Shown here one piece after another: positions 6,068-9,268 of a stretch of DNA of 9,268 nt; the first letter of the stretch is position 1; each line of letters starts with the position of its first letter. The DNA lies in the NCBI GenBank assembly GCA_015494595.1, contig WGAX01000160.1, forward strand, positions 1 through 9,268, written 5' to 3'. A program made the position numbers and the translations under genes. This DNA comes from Nitratiruptor sp. Lineage in GTDB: Bacteria; Campylobacterota; Campylobacteria; Campylobacterales; Nitratiruptoraceae. The notes under the pieces were generated by a model, which did no database searches, was not told where the DNA came from, and saw only the letters and a list, made by a program, of their open reading frames with translations.

Positions 6068-7509
6068 GAATACGAAAAAGAGCCTTAACATTTGAAGATG
6101 TGCTGTTGGTGCCAAAACACTCAACTGTCCTGCCCAAAGAGGTAGATGTAAAAACGATGCTTACAAAAAGAGTGCCTCTTAACATACCTTTTGTCTCTGC
6201 TGCTATGGATACAGTCACAGAGCATCGAGCAGCTATTGCGATGGCAAGGCTTGGGGGCATTGGCATCATTCACAAAAATATGGACATTAAAAGCCAGGTA
6301 CAAGAGATTAAAAGAGTTAAAAAAAGTGAAAGCGGCGTGATAATCGATCCAATCTATGTCCATCCAGAAGCTACATTGGCAGAGGCAGAGAGGTTAATGA
6401 GCGAGTATAAGATTAGCGGTGTGCCTGTGGTGGATGAAAATATGCATCTTTTGGGAATTCTTACCAATAGAGATATGCGCTTTGAAAAGGATTTCACTAA
6501 AAAAGTAAAAGATGTGATGACAAAGATGCCCCTTGTTACTGCAAAGCCTGGCATCACGCTTGAAGAAGCGGCAGAGAAGATGAATGAGCATAAAATCGAA
6601 AAGCTGCCAATTATTGATGAGGAGGGCAGGCTCAAGGGGCTTGTGACCATCAAAGATATAAAGAAAAAAATAGAATACCCCAATGCCAACAAAGATGAGT
6701 TTGGAAGACTGAGAGTTGGTGCTGCGATTGGCGTGAATCAGCTCGATCGGGCAAGGGCTTTGGTGGAGGCTGGGGTAGATGTATTGGTGTTAGATTCTGC
6801 TCATGGGCACTCGCAAGGCATTCTTGATACGCTTAAAGCCATAAAAGATGAGCTTGATATTGATGTGATTGCTGGTAATGTGGCTACTGCAGAGGCGACT
6901 GAAGATCTGATTAGGGCTGGGGCAGATGCAGTGAAGGTGGGTATTGGGCCTGGAAGTATCTGCACCACCAGAATTGTAGCAGGTGTTGGTGTGCCACAAA
7001 TCAGCGCTATAGATGAGTGTGCAGGTGTGGCAAAAGAGTATGGCGTGCCAATCATTGCAGATGGTGGGATTAAGTATTCAGGCGATGTGGCAAAAGCCTT
7101 AGCGGTAGGGGCTAGCAGTGTTATGATTGGAAGCCTCTTGGCTGGGACTGAAGAGAGCCCAGGAGAGGTGGTGATGTATCAAGGGCGCCAATACAAAACC
7201 TATAGGGGAATGGGTAGCATTGGTGCTATGAGCAAAGGCAGTACCGATCGCTATTTCCAAGAGGGCACAGCTGCAGATAAGCTAGTGCCAGAAGGCATTG
7301 AAGGTATGGTGCCATATCGCGGCAAAATTGCTAATGTAATCCATCAGCTAGTAGGTGGACTTCGCAGCTCTATGGGCTATCTTGGTGCCAAAAATATAGA
7401 AGCTTTTCAAGAGAGAGCCGAATTTGTAGAGATTACAAGTGCAGGCCTCAAAGAGTCCCACGTCCACGATGTAACTATTACCAAAGAGGCTCCAAACTAT
7501 CACGTCTAA
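6064..7509 (+). CDS. guaB: Inosine-5'-monophosphate dehydrogenase
   Basis: GuaB oxidises IMP to XMP with NAD+, the committed step of GMP synthesis, and acts as a cytoplasmic tetramer. The 481-residue length is typical. The TIM barrel is split by a Bateman module: two CBS domains at about 95-145 and 150-203, which in this family bind purine nucleotides and regulate activity. The catalytic loop GIGPGSICTTR (293-303) carries the nucleophile Cys300 and the potassium-site glycines. The DSAHGH segment (244-249) and the mobile flap with GAMSKGSTDRYFQ, including Arg396 and Tyr397, are complete. The ATG overlaps the gatA stop by four bases and is preceded by AGGGGAG at 6053-6059, so translational coupling is likely. 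There is no sign of truncation or frameshift. guaA is not in the window. Confidence 0.98.
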   Translation: MRIRKRALTFEDVLLVPKHSTVLPKEVDVKTMLTKRVPLNIPFVSAAMDTVTEHRAAIAMARLGGIGIIHKNMDIKSQVQEIKRVKKSESGVIIDPIYVHPEATLAEAERLMSEYKISGVPVVDENMHLLGILTNRDMRFEKDFTKKVKDVMTKMPLVTAKPGITLEEAAEKMNEHKIEKLPIIDEEGRLKGLVTIKDIKKKIEYPNANKDEFGRLRVGAAIGVNQLDRARALVEAGVDVLVLDSAHGHSQGILDTLKAIKDELDIDVIAGNVATAEATEDLIRAGADAVKVGIGPGSICTTRIVAGVGVPQISAIDECAGVAKEYGVPIIADGGIKYSGDVAKALAVGASSVMIGSLLAGTEESPGEVVMYQGRQYKTYRGMGSIGAMSKGSTDRYFQEGTAADKLVPEGIEGMVPYRGKIANVIHQLVGGLRSSMGYLGAKNIEAFQERAEFVEITSAGLKESHVHDVTITKEAPNYHV

Positions 7510-7521
7510 AAGGCAAGAGCA

Positions 7522-8781
7522 ATGAAACAAGAGACAATAGCTCTGCATGCAGGGTATGAAAAAGATGAGCAAAAGACAATGGCGGTGCCAATCTATATGA
7601 CTACGGCTTACGCTTTTGATAGCGCAGAGCACGCAGCAAACCTCTTTGCCCTCAAAGAGCTTGGCAACATCTATACCCGTATCGGTAATCCCACAACCGA
7701 TGTTTTAGAGAAGCGCTTTGCTGCGTTAGAGGGGGGCGAGGCAGCATTGGCTACTTCTAGTGGTATGGCAGCAATTAACTATAGCGTGCTCAATCTTTGT
7801 GAAGCAGGGGATAATATCATTGCAGCCAATCAACTCTATGGTGGGACTGTGACGCTCTTTACCCATACATTGAAACGCCTAGGGATTGAGGCGAGGATGT
7901 TCGATGTGCATCAACCACAGCAGATTGAAGATCTTATTGATGAAAAGACGAAGCTTATCTTTTTTGAATCCATCACCAATCCAAGCATCGATGTGCCAGA
8001 TTTTGAAAAAATCGTAGCAATTGCCAATAAACATAATATCATCACAATTGTTGACAACACTGTAGCTACGCCAATTCTTTGTAACCCAATTGAGCTTGGC
8101 GTAGATGTGGTGGTGCATAGTACCAGCAAATATACTACAGGACAAGGCTTGGCCCTTGGGGGCATTATCGTAGAGGGGGCAAGTGCCAAAGCAAAGATTG
8201 TAGGTAATCCTCGCTATAGCCACTTCAATGAGCCAGATCCTAGCTATCATGGCCTGGTTTACACCCAGACTCCTTTTCCTCCATTCATCTTGCGCACCCG
8301 CCTTAGTCTCCTTAGAGATATGGGAAGTGCTCCAAGCCCTTTTAATAGCTGGCTCTTTATCCAAGGATTGGAGCATTTGAGTCTTCGAATTCGTCAGCAC
8401 AGCCAAAGCGCCCTTGAGATTGCCAAGTGGCTCAAGTCTCATCCAAAGGTAAAAAGAGTCAACTATCCGCTGCTAGAGGGGGATAAAAACTACCAAAACG
8501 CCAAAAAGTATCTCAAAGGTGGAGCCAGTGGGCTGCTTAGCTTTGAAGTAGGAAGCTTTGAAGAGGCCAAAAAAATTGCTAACAATGTCAAAATCTTTAG
8601 CCGAGTGGTCAACATAGGCGATAGCAAATCGATCATTACCCATCCAGCCTCCACTACCCATCAGCAATTAAGTGCTGAAGAATTAAAGTTAGCAGGAGTG
8701 AGCGAGGGGCTTATTCGCCTAAGTATTGGATTGGAAGCTGTAGAAGATTTAATTGCAGATTTAGAACAAGCAATGAAATAG
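7522..8781 (+). CDS. metY: O-acetylhomoserine sulfhydrylase (aminocarboxypropyltransferase)
   Basis: A 419-residue PLP enzyme of the Cys/Met metabolism family that most likely condenses O-acetylhomoserine with sulfide to give homocysteine and acetate, the direct sulfhydrylation route to methionine. The Schiff-base lysine is Lys203 in HSTSKYTTGQG. Other signature residues are YTRIGNPT (51-58; Tyr51 and Arg53 reach the PLP of the partner subunit), SSGMAA (79-84), QLYGGT (104-109), Asp178 in VDNT, HPASTTH (374-380) and Arg399 in IRLSIGLE for the substrate carboxylate. The length, the LGNIYTR segment and the PDPSYHGL region favour MetY over the shorter cystathionine synthase/lyase (MetB/MetC). 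It lies 12 bases after guaB, with AAAAGG at 7508-7513, and is the last gene of the operon. metX, for O-acetylhomoserine synthesis, is not adjacent. A related gamma-replacement specificity cannot be excluded from sequence alone. Confidence 0.93.
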   Translation: MKQETIALHAGYEKDEQKTMAVPIYMTTAYAFDSAEHAANLFALKELGNIYTRIGNPTTDVLEKRFAALEGGEAALATSSGMAAINYSVLNLCEAGDNIIAANQLYGGTVTLFTHTLKRLGIEARMFDVHQPQQIEDLIDEKTKLIFFESITNPSIDVPDFEKIVAIANKHNIITIVDNTVATPILCNPIELGVDVVVHSTSKYTTGQGLALGGIIVEGASAKAKIVGNPRYSHFNEPDPSYHGLVYTQTPFPPFILRTRLSLLRDMGSAPSPFNSWLFIQGLEHLSLRIRQHSQSALEIAKWLKSHPKVKRVNYPLLEGDKNYQNAKKYLKGGASGLLSFEVGSFEEAKKIANNVKIFSRVVNIGDSKSIITHPASTTHQQLSAEELKLAGVSEGLIRLSIGLEAVEDLIADLEQAMK

Positions 8782-8782
8782 A

Positions 8783-9268
8783 TTAGCGAGAGAGCCTAAT
8801 TCCAAAGAGTGTAAGGCTCTTTTTGCCCTCATAGTAGGGCTTCCACCAATTTATCACCAATGACACGCTAACATTGAGTAAAAATGTAGCAAAAATGAGT
8901 GTCTCAAATTGCTTCTCATCTAAGATATGGTTTTCTGTATAGGCAATATTGATGACGATAAACGCAAGTTCAGCACGCCCTAGCATCCCAAAGCCTATCA
9001 TTACCGCTTCATGCCACTTGTATCCTCCGGTAAATCTGGCAGCCAAAGCAGCTGAGAGGATCTGAAAAACAAAAACTAAAATAAAGAGGATGAAAACTTG
9101 ATAAAAAATATCTGTAAAAATAGAAAAATCGAAAACAATTTTGCTGCCAAGATTGACAAAAAATATTGGGCCAAAGATGGTGAAAGCGAGATGATCCATC
9201 ACAAGCTTTGACTCTTTGAAGACGCGATCTTTTGATTCATCGAATATAAAGTAGTCCTCTTTCAAGAA
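8783..9268 (-). CDS. Cation/proton antiporter, C-terminal part
   Basis: A frame open to the right edge ends at TAA (8785-8783), leaving the last 161 residues of a leftward gene. The true start lies outside the window; a TTG near the edge at 9265 is internal. The segment shows about four hydrophobic spans: around LAFTIFGPIFFVNLG, a long Phe/Ile/Leu span near visible residues 48-72, one around MIGFGMLGRAELAFIVINIAY, and a last one ending VSLVINWW. The GPIFFVNLG and MLGRAELA motifs are typical of the last membrane helices of CPA2-type Na+(K+)/H+ exchangers (Kef/NapA-like). There is no room for a C-terminal TrkA-N regulatory domain after the last helix, only about 20 residues, so it is a short NapA-like form. 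It probably exports Na+ or K+ in exchange for H+ across the inner membrane. It converges with metY. Confidence 0.88.
   Translation of the reverse strand, partial: FLKEDYFIFDESKDRVFKESKLVMDHLAFTIFGPIFFVNLGSKIVFDFSIFTDIFYQVFILFILVFVFQILSAALAARFTGGYKWHEAVMIGFGMLGRAELAFIVINIAYTENHILDEKQFETLIFATFLLNVSVSLVINWWKPYYEGKKSLTLFGIRLSR
8791..8824 (+). terminator. Probable intrinsic terminator of the ileS-metY operon, inside the antiporter gene
   Basis: AGAGCCT (8791-8797) pairs perfectly with AGGCTCT (8814-8820) around a 16-base loop and is followed by a short T-run (8820-8824), ten bases after the metY stop. On the other strand no T-run follows the stem, so it acts rightward only. It overlaps the last dozen codons of the convergent antiporter gene. 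The stem is only 7 bp and the loop is large, so termination may be partial. Confidence 0.6.

Noticed and set aside
7879..8442. A 187-codon leftward open frame inside metY
   Set aside because: It lies wholly antisense to a well-conserved PLP enzyme, has no recognisable motifs or ribosome binding site, and is explained by codon bias of the real gene.

Overview
The window looks like chromosomal housekeeping DNA from a member of the Campylobacterota (the former Epsilonproteobacteria). The evidence is the gene order ileS - short membrane ORF - gatA - guaB, the strongly Campylobacter-like sequences of GatA and the O-acetylhomoserine sulfhydrylase, the AT-rich intergenic regions with strong -10 boxes, and the use of GatA, which fits a lineage known to make Gln-tRNA and Asn-tRNA indirectly. 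Genus cannot be fixed by eye; a free-living sulfur- or hydrogen-oxidising vent-type genus is a guess. I see no phage, insertion sequence, CRISPR array or defence system.

Left part, all leftward. An unidentified protein gene runs off the left edge (1-232) with its own extended -10 promoter. Next to it is a compact four-tRNA operon, in transcription order Lys(TTT), Glu(TTC), Val(TAC), Asp(GTC), all with encoded CCA ends. It is driven by a perfect consensus sigma-70 promoter (TTGACA, 17 bp, TATAAT). A perfect 8-bp hairpin sits between the promoter and tRNA-Lys, within the precursor leader. Upstream lies a CinA-family gene (714-1802) with an intact C-terminal PncC-type amidohydrolase domain and an N-terminal domain that looks degenerate.

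Centre and right part, rightward. From a short divergent promoter region (1803-1903) a tightly packed gene string runs: ileS, a 35-codon single-membrane-span ORF, gatA, guaB and metY. Starts and stops overlap at three junctions, and the fourth gap is only 12 bp, so one transcript with translational coupling is likely. The string links isoleucyl-tRNA charging, transamidation of misacylated tRNA, GMP synthesis and homocysteine synthesis.

Right edge. The last gene of the string converges on the 3' end of a leftward cation/proton antiporter gene with one base between the stop codons. The likely rightward terminator hairpin lies inside the antiporter coding sequence. The least expected items are the small membrane ORF whose C-terminal arginine codons also form the gatA ribosome binding site, the degenerate CinA N-domain, and the terminator inside a convergent gene. 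The window as a whole is ordinary core genome.
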